DNA of 33,770 bases. It comes from an uncultured Alphaproteobacteria bacterium. Its GTDB lineage: Bacteria > Pseudomonadota > Alphaproteobacteria > Rhodobacterales > Rhodobacteraceae. The stretch covers positions 1 through 33,770 of the forward strand of contig CACBRT010000011.1 of assembly GCA_902541695.1 (NCBI GenBank). The letters are read 5' to 3'. The position numbers and the translations under genes are program-made. The notes below the pieces were generated by a model, which searched no databases, was not told the DNA's origin, and was given only the letters and a program-made list of their open reading frames with translations. This document shows, in pieces, positions 9,345 to 18,778 of this stretch; position 1 is the stretch's first letter; every line of letters begins with the position of its first letter.

Positions 9345-9698
9345 TTGGAACAGATTTTTGTTAAGGATTTTGTTCATGAAACTGAAATTGGAGTTTATCA
9401 ATCTGAGTTTGGAAAAAAACAGAGATTAAAATTCAATGTATTTTTGACGATTGATTATTTAAATAAAAATAGAAATGATAACATTGAGGATGTGATTTCC
9501 TATGAGATTATTTTGGATGCTATAAAAAAACATACTTCTGCAAGTAGATTATATCTCTTAGAGACTTTAGCTTATAAAATATCTGAAACTTGTTTTGAGG
9601 ATCAAAGAGTTAAAAAAATTGACATTAAAATTGAAAAATTAGATAGAATAAAAGGATCATTAGGTATTAGAATGATAACTGAGAATAAACTAAAGTGA
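9345..9698 (+). CDS. folB: Dihydroneopterin aldolase
   Basis: Cleaves 7,8-dihydroneopterin to 6-hydroxymethyl-dihydropterin and glycolaldehyde in folate synthesis. The 117-residue protein has the family pattern: IGVYQSEFGKKQRL at 15-28 with Glu21, SYEIILDAI with Tyr53, LLETLAYKIS with Glu73, and IDIKIEKLD with Lys98, matching the residues known for the active site. The start is TTG with a strong Shine-Dalgarno sequence. Its stop overlaps the GTG of the next gene as GTGA, so the phosphatase gene is translationally coupled to it. Confidence 0.93.
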   Translation: MEQIFVKDFVHETEIGVYQSEFGKKQRLKFNVFLTIDYLNKNRNDNIEDVISYEIILDAIKKHTSASRLYLLETLAYKISETCFEDQRVKKIDIKIEKLDRIKGSLGIRMITENKLK

Positions 9699-10348
9699 AG
9701 CAAGATTATAATATAATTTTTGATCTTGATGGAACACTTGTTCATACAGCACCGGCTCTAACTAAGGCAGCAAATCATTTACTTAATGAATTAAACTTAC
9801 CAAGTATAAACACAAAATTATATTCTACTTTTATTGGTGGTGGCATAACAAAACAAGTAGAAAGGTTATTGAATTTTTACAAATACAATTATGTTTCATT
9901 AGATGGATATGTTAAAATATTTAAAAAACATTATTATATTGATCCATTTTTTCAAACCCACCTTTTTCCTGATGTAAAAAATGTATTATCAAAATTGAAA
10001 TCTTTAAATTTTGATATAGCCATTTGTACTCAAAAAAATAAAGAACCAGCTTTAAAAATTTTAGAATATTTTGACATTAAAGATTTTTTTACAGGCTTTG
10101 CTTTTGGAGATTCATTAGATGTATTAAAACCAGATCCGTTAATGGTAGATTTTGCACTTAAAAGTTTTGAATCAAAAAAAACAATATATATAGGTGACAG
10201 TAAAACTGATTTAAAAACAGCAAGAAATTCAGATTCAATATTTTTTTTGTTTACAGAAGGTTATAGAACAGAAAACATATCAGATTTAAATCCAGATTAC
10301 TTTTTCTCAAAATATTCTCATTTAATGGCATTAATTAAAAATTTATGA
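9695..10348 (+). CDS. gph: HAD phosphatase, phosphoglycolate phosphatase-like
   Basis: Haloacid-dehalogenase hydrolase of 217 residues. Motif I is FDLDGTLVHTAP (nucleophile Asp10, acid/base Asp12), motif II ICTQK, motif III LKPDP and motif IV GDSKTD, with a helical cap between I and II. The cap segment FIGGGITKQVERLL and the tail FTEGYR resemble Gph, which hydrolyses 2-phosphoglycolate. Context adds another possibility: the gene starts at GTG overlapping the folB stop and lies before folP, so it could also, or instead, dephosphorylate a pterin intermediate. The phosphoglycolate assignment is by resemblance only. Confidence 0.8.
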   Translation: MKQDYNIIFDLDGTLVHTAPALTKAANHLLNELNLPSINTKLYSTFIGGGITKQVERLLNFYKYNYVSLDGYVKIFKKHYYIDPFFQTHLFPDVKNVLSKLKSLNFDIAICTQKNKEPALKILEYFDIKDFFTGFAFGDSLDVLKPDPLMVDFALKSFESKKTIYIGDSKTDLKTARNSDSIFFLFTEGYRTENISDLNPDYFFSKYSHLMALIKNL

Positions 10349-10363
10349 TACTAAGGAAAAAAT

Positions 10364-11383
10364 TTGACTAAATATTTTCAGCCAATAATAAATTTTGGTC
10401 CTGACCCCGTTAAAGGAAGCCTTTTTTTATCAGATAGAAATTTTTGGTTTGATAAAGTTAAAGTATTACAAAGAGGAAGAAAACCTTTTATTATAAATTC
10501 TAATGATGTTCCTAAAACAGTAATTAAAGATATTTCAAAATCATTCAATTTATGTGGTTATAAAAACAGACCACTTATAATGGGTGTGCTAAATCTTTCA
10601 CCGGATAGTTTTTCTAATGTTAAACAAATACCTCGAAATAAATTACAAAATCATATTGAAAACATGTTTAATGAAGGTGCAGACATTATAGACATTGGAG
10701 GTGAGTCGACTAAGCCCAACTTCGTTGATGTAGAAGATTTGATAGAAATAAAAAGAATTAAAAGAGCATTTAAGCTTATAAATAAAAAATTTTCAGAAAA
10801 AATTTTTTCTATTGATACAAGAAAGTCAAGTGTAGCTAATTTTGCCTTAAAAAATGGGGCAGCTATTTTTAACGATGTGTCTTCATTGAAGTATGACTCA
10901 AAAAGCATAAATGTTGTAAAAAAGCATAAATGTTTTGTTTGCTTAATGCACAATTCAGGAAATGGAAAAGAACTTCATCAGAAGTTATTAGGAAAAAATT
11001 ATTTGTTAGATATTTATGATTATCTTCAAGACAGAATAAATTTTTTATTATCTTTTGGTATACCAAAATCTAAAATAATAATTGATCCAGGTATTGGTTT
11101 TGGCAAGTCTTTAAATCAAAATTTAAAAATTATTTCCAATATTGATCTATTCCATTCATTAGGTTGTCCTATTCTTGTAGGATTATCAAGGAAAGGTTTT
11201 ATTGGAAAAATAATAGGTCAGAAGGAACCAAAAAAAAGAGTGTTGAGTTCCGTTATTTTAGCATTTGAGCTCATAAAAAAAGGTGTTCATATTATTAGAG
11301 TTCATGATATTAAAGAAACTTCTGAGATGTTTAAAATTTTTAAAAGTTTAAAAATCAAGTTTGTAAAACAAGAAAGTTTGTAA
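10364..11383 (+). CDS. folP: Dihydropteroate synthase with N-terminal extension
   Basis: Condenses hydroxymethyl-dihydropterin diphosphate with p-aminobenzoate to dihydropteroate, the sulfonamide target. The barrel begins near residue 69: PLIMGVLNLSPDSFSN at 70-85, ADIIDIGGESTKPN near 105-118, SIDTRKSSVANFAL, FNDVSSLKYD, IIIDPGIGFGKSLNQN, and LVGLSRKGFIG near the C-terminus. About 68 residues precede the barrel, so the protein (339) is longer than E. coli FolP (about 280); I recall a similar extension in Rhodobacterales. The start is TTG with AAGGA upstream. The stop overlaps the glmM ATG (TAATG). folK is not in the window. Confidence 0.94.
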   Translation: MTKYFQPIINFGPDPVKGSLFLSDRNFWFDKVKVLQRGRKPFIINSNDVPKTVIKDISKSFNLCGYKNRPLIMGVLNLSPDSFSNVKQIPRNKLQNHIENMFNEGADIIDIGGESTKPNFVDVEDLIEIKRIKRAFKLINKKFSEKIFSIDTRKSSVANFALKNGAAIFNDVSSLKYDSKSINVVKKHKCFVCLMHNSGNGKELHQKLLGKNYLLDIYDYLQDRINFLLSFGIPKSKIIIDPGIGFGKSLNQNLKIISNIDLFHSLGCPILVGLSRKGFIGKIIGQKEPKKRVLSSVILAFELIKKGVHIIRVHDIKETSEMFKIFKSLKIKFVKQESL

Positions 11384-12729
11384 TGGTTAGGAAAATATTT
11401 GGAACTGATGGTATTAGGGGAAAAGTTAACTCAGAATTTATTAATGCAGAATTTGCTCAAAAGCTAGGTATTGCTTGTGGTAAATATTTCTTATCAAAGA
11501 GTGGTTGTGAAAGATCCAATAGAGTAATTATTGGTAAAGATACTAGGCGATCGGGTTACATGTTAGAGACCGCTCTTACATCTGGTTTTACATCAATTGG
11601 TATGGATGTATTTCTTTTAGGCCCTATACCTACACCTGCAGTTGGAATGTTAACAAGATCTATGAGAGCAGATCTAGGTGTAATGATTTCTGCATCACAT
11701 AATAATTTTGAAGATAATGGAATTAAATTTTTTGGTCCTGATGGTTTTAAATTGTCTGATCGTGTAGAGAAGGATATAGAAAGATTACTATTTGATAAAA
11801 TTGATCTTGTTGGTCCTTCATTAGTTGGCCGAGTAAAAAGGATAGATGAAGTATTAGGAAGATATACTGAAGCTGTTAAAAAAAGTTTGCCAAAGAATTT
11901 GAATTTAAGAAATTTAAAAATAGTAGTTGATTGTGCCAATGGTTCTGCATACAAGTGTGCTCCGCAAATTCTTTGGGAATTGGGCGCAAAAGTAATACCT
12001 TTCGGAGTAGATCCCAATGGTTTTAATATTAATTTAAATTGTGGTTCTACTAATACAATTAAGGCTTCAGAATTGGTAAGAGAACATCGTGCCGATTTAG
12101 CAATTTGCTTAGATGGAGATGCTGATAGAGTAATATTACTTGATGAAAAAGGTAAAGAAATAGATGGTGATCAACTAATTGCACTTATTGCAAAAAATCT
12201 TAAAATGGAAAAAACGCTACAAGGTAATACTGTAGTTTCAACGATAATGTCAAATTTAGGATTACAAAAATATCTTAATAATTTAGGTTTGGATTTATTT
12301 CGCACACCAGTTGGTGATAGGTATGTTGCTGAAATAATGAATATGAAAGGATTTAATTTTGGTGGTGAGAACTCTGGTCATATCATCATGACGGATTATT
12401 CATCTACTGGAGATGGTCTTTTAGCTGCACTTCATTTTTTATCAATTCTTAAGAAATCAAAAAAAACTGCAAGCGAACTCTTGAAAGTTTTTGAACCATT
12501 TCCACAAAAATTAGTGAACTTAAAATTTGAACCAGAAAATGATCCTTTAGAAAATTTAGAATTTAAAAAAACTATTGAAAAACTAAGTAGAAAAATTGCA
12601 AATAGTGGAGAAATCTTAGTTCGAAAATCTGGAACTGAACCTGTAATTAGAATTATGATTCAACATTCTAATTCAAAAATGATTGCTCCAATTTTGCAAG
12701 AAATTGAAAATAAGATATCAAATTTATAA
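11383..12729 (+). CDS. glmM: Phosphoglucosamine mutase
   Basis: Interconverts glucosamine-6-phosphate and glucosamine-1-phosphate, supplying UDP-GlcNAc for peptidoglycan and lipid A. The 448 residues fit the family. FGTDGIRG is at 6-13; the phosphoserine loop ISASHNNFEDNG has Ser105; the magnesium motif DGDADR is at 244-249; GGENSGH is in domain 3; and the phosphate-binding RKSGTEPVIRIM starts at 414. It is translationally coupled to folP through TAATG and ends five bases before a convergent permease gene. Confidence 0.96.
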   Translation: MVRKIFGTDGIRGKVNSEFINAEFAQKLGIACGKYFLSKSGCERSNRVIIGKDTRRSGYMLETALTSGFTSIGMDVFLLGPIPTPAVGMLTRSMRADLGVMISASHNNFEDNGIKFFGPDGFKLSDRVEKDIERLLFDKIDLVGPSLVGRVKRIDEVLGRYTEAVKKSLPKNLNLRNLKIVVDCANGSAYKCAPQILWELGAKVIPFGVDPNGFNINLNCGSTNTIKASELVREHRADLAICLDGDADRVILLDEKGKEIDGDQLIALIAKNLKMEKTLQGNTVVSTIMSNLGLQKYLNNLGLDLFRTPVGDRYVAEIMNMKGFNFGGENSGHIIMTDYSSTGDGLLAALHFLSILKKSKKTASELLKVFEPFPQKLVNLKFEPENDPLENLEFKKTIEKLSRKIANSGEILVRKSGTEPVIRIMIQHSNSKMIAPILQEIENKISNL

Positions 12730-12734
12730 TTTTA

Positions 12735-13643
12735 CTATGCTTTTTTTGACTGACAAATAATAATGCCAGTCAATATTAAAAATGATGCAAGAAAAAAATT
12801 ATTTGGTAGCATTTCTTTGAGTAATAAAAAACCAAAAATCGTTGACCAAAGTGGAACCTTGTAATTCACTAAGCTTAAAAATATGGGACCTTCTTTTTTA
12901 ATTAGATAAACTAAAATTATTGTTGCGATACCTGTCGGTATTATTCCAAGATATAAAATTGCAAATATAGATTGCAAATCAATTTTATTTGGAAATAAAC
13001 CTTGTTTAACTAAAAACGGTAAACTTAAGATAGAAGCTATAAACAGCGCATGCGTTGTAAAAGATAACAAGTTTTCAACATCAGCTTTTTTTATAATCAT
13101 AGCTCCGAATGAGTAAGAGACTGGAGCAAGTATGCATAAAAATAAAAATATAAAATGTATTTCTTCATTATTATCTAAATCTTCGGATGCTTTGGACATA
13201 ACTAAAAGAGCTGAGCCACTCAACCCAATTAATATTCCAAATAATTTTTTGGATGAAATCGGTTCATATTTAAATAGAAAAAGTGAAAAAATAGTTATTA
13301 TTAAAGGTATGATTGCCATACAAAGACCTACAAATATTGTAGAAAAGTTTACTTGTGCTATGGCCAAAATAGTAAATGGTAATAAATTTGATAAAACAGC
13401 AACTCCGGTGCAAAATAACCAATATCTTTTTGGTTTATAAATATTAAATATTTCTATATTGAAAATTAAAGAAAATAAAAAAACTATAAAAAAACCTATT
13501 ATTATCCTTAGAGATGATATTTGAATTGGTTCAAATGCAATAATTGCATATTTTATTGATAAAAATGAACTTCCCCAAATTACCCCAAGAATAGAAAGTA
13601 AAATCCAGGATATTGGGTTGTGATTTATTTTTTTAAAAAACAT
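12735..13643 (-). CDS. EamA/DMT-family permease
   Basis: Inner-membrane transporter of the drug/metabolite superfamily, 302 residues with about ten hydrophobic segments in two repeats (roughly 14-148 and 165-298). The N-terminal LGVIWGSSFLSIKYAI is typical of EamA proteins, and the second half has LYLGIIPTGIATIILVYLIK. Such proteins usually export amino acids or other small metabolites, but the substrate cannot be read from sequence. It is alone on the minus strand, convergent with glmM and divergent from serC with 90 bases between. A serine-related substrate suggested by its neighbours would be speculation. Confidence 0.85.
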   Translation of the reverse strand: MFFKKINHNPISWILLSILGVIWGSSFLSIKYAIIAFEPIQISSLRIIIGFFIVFLFSLIFNIEIFNIYKPKRYWLFCTGVAVLSNLLPFTILAIAQVNFSTIFVGLCMAIIPLIITIFSLFLFKYEPISSKKLFGILIGLSGSALLVMSKASEDLDNNEEIHFIFLFLCILAPVSYSFGAMIIKKADVENLLSFTTHALFIASILSLPFLVKQGLFPNKIDLQSIFAILYLGIIPTGIATIILVYLIKKEGPIFLSLVNYKVPLWSTIFGFLLLKEMLPNNFFLASFLILTGIIICQSKKA

Positions 13644-13733
13644 TTTAGAATTTTTAAATTAATTTAAAGTAATACTTGAAGTTAATCCAATTAAATATTA
13701 TCGGATAAATATGAACACTTACATATTTTTGTC

Positions 13734-14897
13734 ATGTTAGAAAAGCCAAATAGAACACCAAAACGTCCAAATTTTTCGTGTGGTCCTTGTGTTAAGAGAC
13801 CTGGGTGGACAATCAAAAATCTAAAAACTTTCGATTTACTAGGTAGGTCTCACAGATCTGATACCTGTTTAAAAACTTTAAATGAGGTTATCAGCTTAAC
13901 TAAAGAAACCTTGGATATTCCTATTGATTATAAAGTTGCAATTGTCCCAGGTTCTAACACTGGAGCTTTTGAGATGGCTTTATGGTCAATGATAGGACCT
14001 TTACCAGTTGATGCATTAGCTTGGGAAACTTTTGGAAATGGATGGATATATGATCTAAAAGACCAGCTCAAGATAAAAGACCTGAGAATACATAAAGCTG
14101 ATTATTCAAGTATTCCTAATTTATCTTTAGTTAGTGATAAAACTGATATTTGTTTTACATGGAATGGAACTACCTCAGGAGTAAAAGTTCCTAATGCTGA
14201 TTGGATAAGTAACAACAGAAAAGGAATTACTTTTTGTGATGCAACATCTGCAATCTATTCTCAGGAATTGGATTGGAATAAAATTGATGTAGCAACATTT
14301 TCATGGCAAAAGTCAATGGGTGGTGAAGGGGGTCATGGTATTTTAATTATAAGCCCTAAAGCAATTGAAAGATTGAAAAATTTTAAACCTAATAGACCAT
14401 TACCCAAACTATTTAGGCTTTTGAAAGATAACGAAATTTTAGACGGGATATATGAAGGAAAAACAATCAATACCCCATCAATGCTTTGTGTTGCTGATGC
14501 ACTAGATTCTTTATTATGGATAAAAAAATTAGGAGGCTGGAAACAAACATATAAAAAATCTATGGCAAATTTTAAAGTTTTATCTGATTGGTATGAGAAC
14601 AGAGAATGGGTGTCAAACAGTGTTAAAGATAAAAAAATACAATCAAATTCTTCTATATGTCTAGAGATTAATGATAACAGTTTTTTGAAACTAGATATTC
14701 AAAATAAACGGAGTTTTATTCAAGAGATGTGTTCAATACTTGAACAAAACAATGCAGCATTTGATATAAAAGGCCATCGTGATGCTCCACCAGGTTTAAG
14801 GATTTGGTGTGGTCCAACAGTTGAAGAAGACGATTTGAGAGCTTTATTACCGTGGTTAGACTGGTCATTTGAAATTGTGAGAAATGAATTTTTTTAG
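13734..14897 (+). CDS. serC: Phosphoserine aminotransferase, alphaproteobacterial type
   Basis: PLP enzyme converting 3-phosphohydroxypyruvate and glutamate to phosphoserine, the second step of serine synthesis. The 387 residues match the alphaproteobacterial/archaeal-type SerC, with PNFSCGPCVKRPGW near the start, LLGRSHRSD, VPGSNTGAFEMALWSM, TWNGTTSGVKVP, and the PLP lysine Lys193 in FSWQKSMGGEGGHG. The C-terminus has GLRIWCGPTVE. ATG 13734 has no clear Shine-Dalgarno sequence. serA follows after 21 bases, so both serine genes are probably one transcript. Confidence 0.94.
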   Translation: MLEKPNRTPKRPNFSCGPCVKRPGWTIKNLKTFDLLGRSHRSDTCLKTLNEVISLTKETLDIPIDYKVAIVPGSNTGAFEMALWSMIGPLPVDALAWETFGNGWIYDLKDQLKIKDLRIHKADYSSIPNLSLVSDKTDICFTWNGTTSGVKVPNADWISNNRKGITFCDATSAIYSQELDWNKIDVATFSWQKSMGGEGGHGILIISPKAIERLKNFKPNRPLPKLFRLLKDNEILDGIYEGKTINTPSMLCVADALDSLLWIKKLGGWKQTYKKSMANFKVLSDWYENREWVSNSVKDKKIQSNSSICLEINDNSFLKLDIQNKRSFIQEMCSILEQNNAAFDIKGHRDAPPGLRIWCGPTVEEDDLRALLPWLDWSFEIVRNEFF

Positions 14898-14918
14898 CTA
14901 AATTAGGAATTTATTAAA

Positions 14919-16517
14919 TTGACTTATAAAGTTTTAATCTCAGATAATTTATCAAAAGATATAATATATAAATTTAATGAAGCTGGCATAGATGTAGTTT
15001 ACAGTCCTGAAATGGGTAAGAATAGTTCATTGATTTTAAATGAGATTCATAATTTTGATGCTATAGCTATAAGATCTGATACTAAAATAAATTCTGCACT
15101 ATTAAATAAAGCCACCAAATTAAAAGTTATAGGAAGAGCTGGTATAGGTATTGATAATATTGATCTTAAATTAGCATCTAATAAAGGTATTGTAGTAATG
15201 AATACACCTTTTGGAAATGCAACTACTACTGCAGAACATACTATGGCTATGATTTTTTCATCAGCTAGGAAAATACCTGCTGCAAATGTATCAACACATA
15301 GTGGTAAGTGGGAAAAAAATAATTTTATAGGTACTGAACTATCAGGTAAAAAATTAGGTGTTATTGGTGTTGGAAATATTGGATCAATAGTGGTCTCATT
15401 GGCCCAATCTATAGGTATGGAAATTATTGCTTATGATCCTTTTTTATCAAATGAAAGAGCAAGAAACCTAAAGATTTCAAAAACTGATTGTCTTTCTGAA
15501 TTATTATCTCTGTCTGATATTGTAACCCTTCATTTACCAAAAAATGAAAACACAAATAATATTATTTCTAGTGAAAATATTTTTAAAATGAAGAAAGGAT
15601 CAATATTAATTAATTGTGCCAGAGGTGGGTTGGTGGACGAGAAGGCAGTTGTTGATGCTATCCAAAAAAACCATTTATCAGCTGCCGCATTTGATGTGTA
15701 TCTTGAAGAACCTGCCTTATCTAATCCATTGTTTGGTTTAAAAAATGTAATTTGTACTCCACATCTTGGTGCTTCAACTACTGAAGCTCAAGAAAAGGTT
15801 TCATTTCAAATCGCCGAACAGATAATAGATTATCTAAATAATGGAGCTATTACTAATGCATTAAATGCTCCCCCTATTGATTCTAAAGAGGCGCCCTTGT
15901 TAAACCCTTGGATTAAATTAGCTAAAAATTTAGGATCTTTTGTTGGACAAATTACTGACGCACCTATTTTAGATATCGAGATTGAATATGTAGGGAAGGT
16001 TGGGGAGTTAAATTTCAAACCTATTTCTTCGGTTTTAATAGCTGAAATTTTGAAACCACTAGTTGGAGATGGTTTAGTTAATATGGTATCTGCTCCTATA
16101 ATTGCGAGAAATAAGGGAATTAAAATTTCAGAAATTCGAAGAGATGCTCAAGGAGCATTTGATTCATATATAAGGGTTGTTTTAAATCATGAGAATATTT
16201 TATTCTCAATTGCAGGTACAATATATTCAGATGGTAAACCTAGATTTATTCAAATAAACAGTATCAATTTAGAAGCAGAACCAATTAATCACATGCTATA
16301 CACAACTAATATTGATAAACCAGGTTACATTGGAGCACTTGGAATGGTATTAGGTGAAGCAAATGTAAATATAGCCACTTTTTCTTTGGGGCGAGATAAA
16401 AAAAATGGTAAAGCCTTGGCCTTATTAGGTATAGATGAAGCTATTTCTGATAATGTTATTGAGAAAATAAAAAAACTCCCTCAAGTGGAAAAAGCTAAAT
16501 CTTTAACTTTTTTATAA
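14919..16517 (+). CDS. serA: D-3-phosphoglycerate dehydrogenase, long form with ACT domain
   Basis: Oxidises 3-phosphoglycerate to phosphohydroxypyruvate with NAD, the committed step of serine synthesis. The 532 residues match the long bacterial form. RAGIGIDNID lies in the substrate domain; the NAD loop GVIGVGNIGS is at about 147-156; the catalytic triad is Arg235 (CARGGLVDE), Glu264 (DVYLEEP) and His282 (TPHLGAST). An intervening ASB-type domain (about 315-450) and a C-terminal ACT domain (DKPGYIGALGMVLGEANVNI onward) follow; the ACT domain suggests serine feedback, as in family members. The start is TTG with AGGA upstream. Confidence 0.95.
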   Translation: MTYKVLISDNLSKDIIYKFNEAGIDVVYSPEMGKNSSLILNEIHNFDAIAIRSDTKINSALLNKATKLKVIGRAGIGIDNIDLKLASNKGIVVMNTPFGNATTTAEHTMAMIFSSARKIPAANVSTHSGKWEKNNFIGTELSGKKLGVIGVGNIGSIVVSLAQSIGMEIIAYDPFLSNERARNLKISKTDCLSELLSLSDIVTLHLPKNENTNNIISSENIFKMKKGSILINCARGGLVDEKAVVDAIQKNHLSAAAFDVYLEEPALSNPLFGLKNVICTPHLGASTTEAQEKVSFQIAEQIIDYLNNGAITNALNAPPIDSKEAPLLNPWIKLAKNLGSFVGQITDAPILDIEIEYVGKVGELNFKPISSVLIAEILKPLVGDGLVNMVSAPIIARNKGIKISEIRRDAQGAFDSYIRVVLNHENILFSIAGTIYSDGKPRFIQINSINLEAEPINHMLYTTNIDKPGYIGALGMVLGEANVNIATFSLGRDKKNGKALALLGIDEAISDNVIEKIKKLPQVEKAKSLTFL

Positions 16518-16548
16518 ATAGAATGAAAACTTTCATTAAAAATATTAA

Positions 16549-17868
<1,320 letters not shown>

Positions 17869-17871
17869 TTT

Positions 17872-18084
17872 ATGTTAAAAATTAAGCAAAGAAAAAAAAT
17901 AGCATACTTTGTATTATTTATTTTTTTACCATTATACATTATTTTTGTAGTCTCAATTCTCAATTATGTTGGGCGATTAAATATTTGGTTAGAATTTTTG
18001 ACTTACATATTACTAGGCATAATATGGGTCTTTCCTTTTAAGTTTGTATTTAAAGGGTTAGCTTCCAAAAATATAGATAACTAA
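17872..18084 (+). CDS. DUF2842-like small membrane protein
   Basis: Seventy residues: a basic start (MLKIKQRKKIAY), a first membrane segment about 11-31 containing LPLYIIFVVSILNYV, a second about 38-58 (LEFLTYILLGIIWVFPF), and a conserved-looking tail FPFKFVFKGLA. This layout matches, from memory, DUF2842 proteins placed after purA in Rhodobacterales. Function is unknown; it is probably an inner-membrane protein with both ends in the cytosol. It starts three bases after the purA stop, so expression is likely coupled. The frame also has codon use like its neighbours, supporting a real gene. Confidence 0.8.
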   Translation: MLKIKQRKKIAYFVLFIFLPLYIIFVVSILNYVGRLNIWLEFLTYILLGIIWVFPFKFVFKGLASKNIDN

Positions 18085-18116
18085 TTCTTGATAATTAATT
18101 TAATAGGTCTTTTATT

Positions 18117-18773
18117 ATGGTTGTTAAAAACTATGATACACCCTTAACAATTGTTGGTGGAGGAGAATTTTCTAGTACTAATTTTCACAAGTGCCTTAAA
18201 ATAGCTCCTAAAATAATAGCTGTGGACTCAGGACTAAACTTCTTAGATATAAACAAAAATATTCCAGATTGGATTATAGGAGATCTTGATTCTGTAAAAA
18301 ATCTAAAAGTTTGGAAACTAAAGGGATCTAAAATAAAAAAAATACAAGAACAAGAAACTACAGATTTTGAAAAATGTCTATATTCATTCAACGCTCCATT
18401 TTTCTTAGGTAACGCATTTTTGGGTGAAAGAATAGACCATTCAATGGCAGCTATCTCTGCATTAGTTAAAATGAAATATAAGAAAGTTTTTCTTTTGGGT
18501 AAAAGAGATTTCCTATTTCATATAAATAAAAAAATTGAACTTAATTTAGAAATTGGTACTAGACTATCCTTATTTCCACTTAAAGATGTATTAGGGATAT
18601 CAAGTGAAGGTCTTAAATATGATATTAAGGGTGTTTCTTTTTCTCCAGGCTTTAAAATTGGAACATCTAACGAAGTTTTACATTCTAAAGTGAAAATTGA
18701 ATTAAGTGGTGTAGGAATGATAATAATTTTACCAATTAAATCGTTTGATAAAGTTGTGAAGTTTATTAACTAA
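18117..18773 (+). CDS. thiN: Thiamine pyrophosphokinase
   Basis: Transfers pyrophosphate from ATP to thiamine, giving thiamine diphosphate by direct salvage. The 218-residue protein shows TIVGGGEFS near the start, IIAVDSGLNFL, the acidic WIIGDLDSV motif, QETTDFEKCLYSF (family TDxEKAL), and a GERIDHSMAAISAL segment, followed by a beta-rich C-terminal thiamine-binding domain. It follows the DUF2842-like gene by 32 bases and is convergent with sdaA, five bases apart. No other thiamine gene and no TPP riboswitch is visible in the window. Confidence 0.9.
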   Translation: MVVKNYDTPLTIVGGGEFSSTNFHKCLKIAPKIIAVDSGLNFLDINKNIPDWIIGDLDSVKNLKVWKLKGSKIKKIQEQETTDFEKCLYSFNAPFFLGNAFLGERIDHSMAAISALVKMKYKKVFLLGKRDFLFHINKKIELNLEIGTRLSLFPLKDVLGISSEGLKYDIKGVSFSPGFKIGTSNEVLHSKVKIELSGVGMIIILPIKSFDKVVKFIN

Positions 18774-18778
18774 AGTTA

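Noticed and set aside
10901-10934. Fifteen-base direct repeat (AAAAGCATAAATGTT) with a 19-base period inside folP
   Set aside because: Both copies are read in different frames, and the protein there keeps the family length, so there is no sign of a duplication event.
11556-12017. Long minus-strand ORF (153 codons) opposite glmM
   Set aside because: Entirely within glmM, no recognisable protein features, and glmM is clearly the coding frame. The same reasoning removes the other opposite-strand or shifted ORFs inside glyS, ppdK, folP, sdaA, hflC, xseA and ftsY.
13644-13733. Possible serC-leader RNA element upstream of serC
   Set aside because: Alphaproteobacterial serC genes can carry a structured leader, but no paired helices beyond a four-to-five base AT stem were found in these 90 bases.
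16522-16537. Inverted repeat AATGAAAACTTTCATT between serA and purA
   Set aside because: Short, A/T-dominated stem without a following T-run; not convincing as a terminator or operator.
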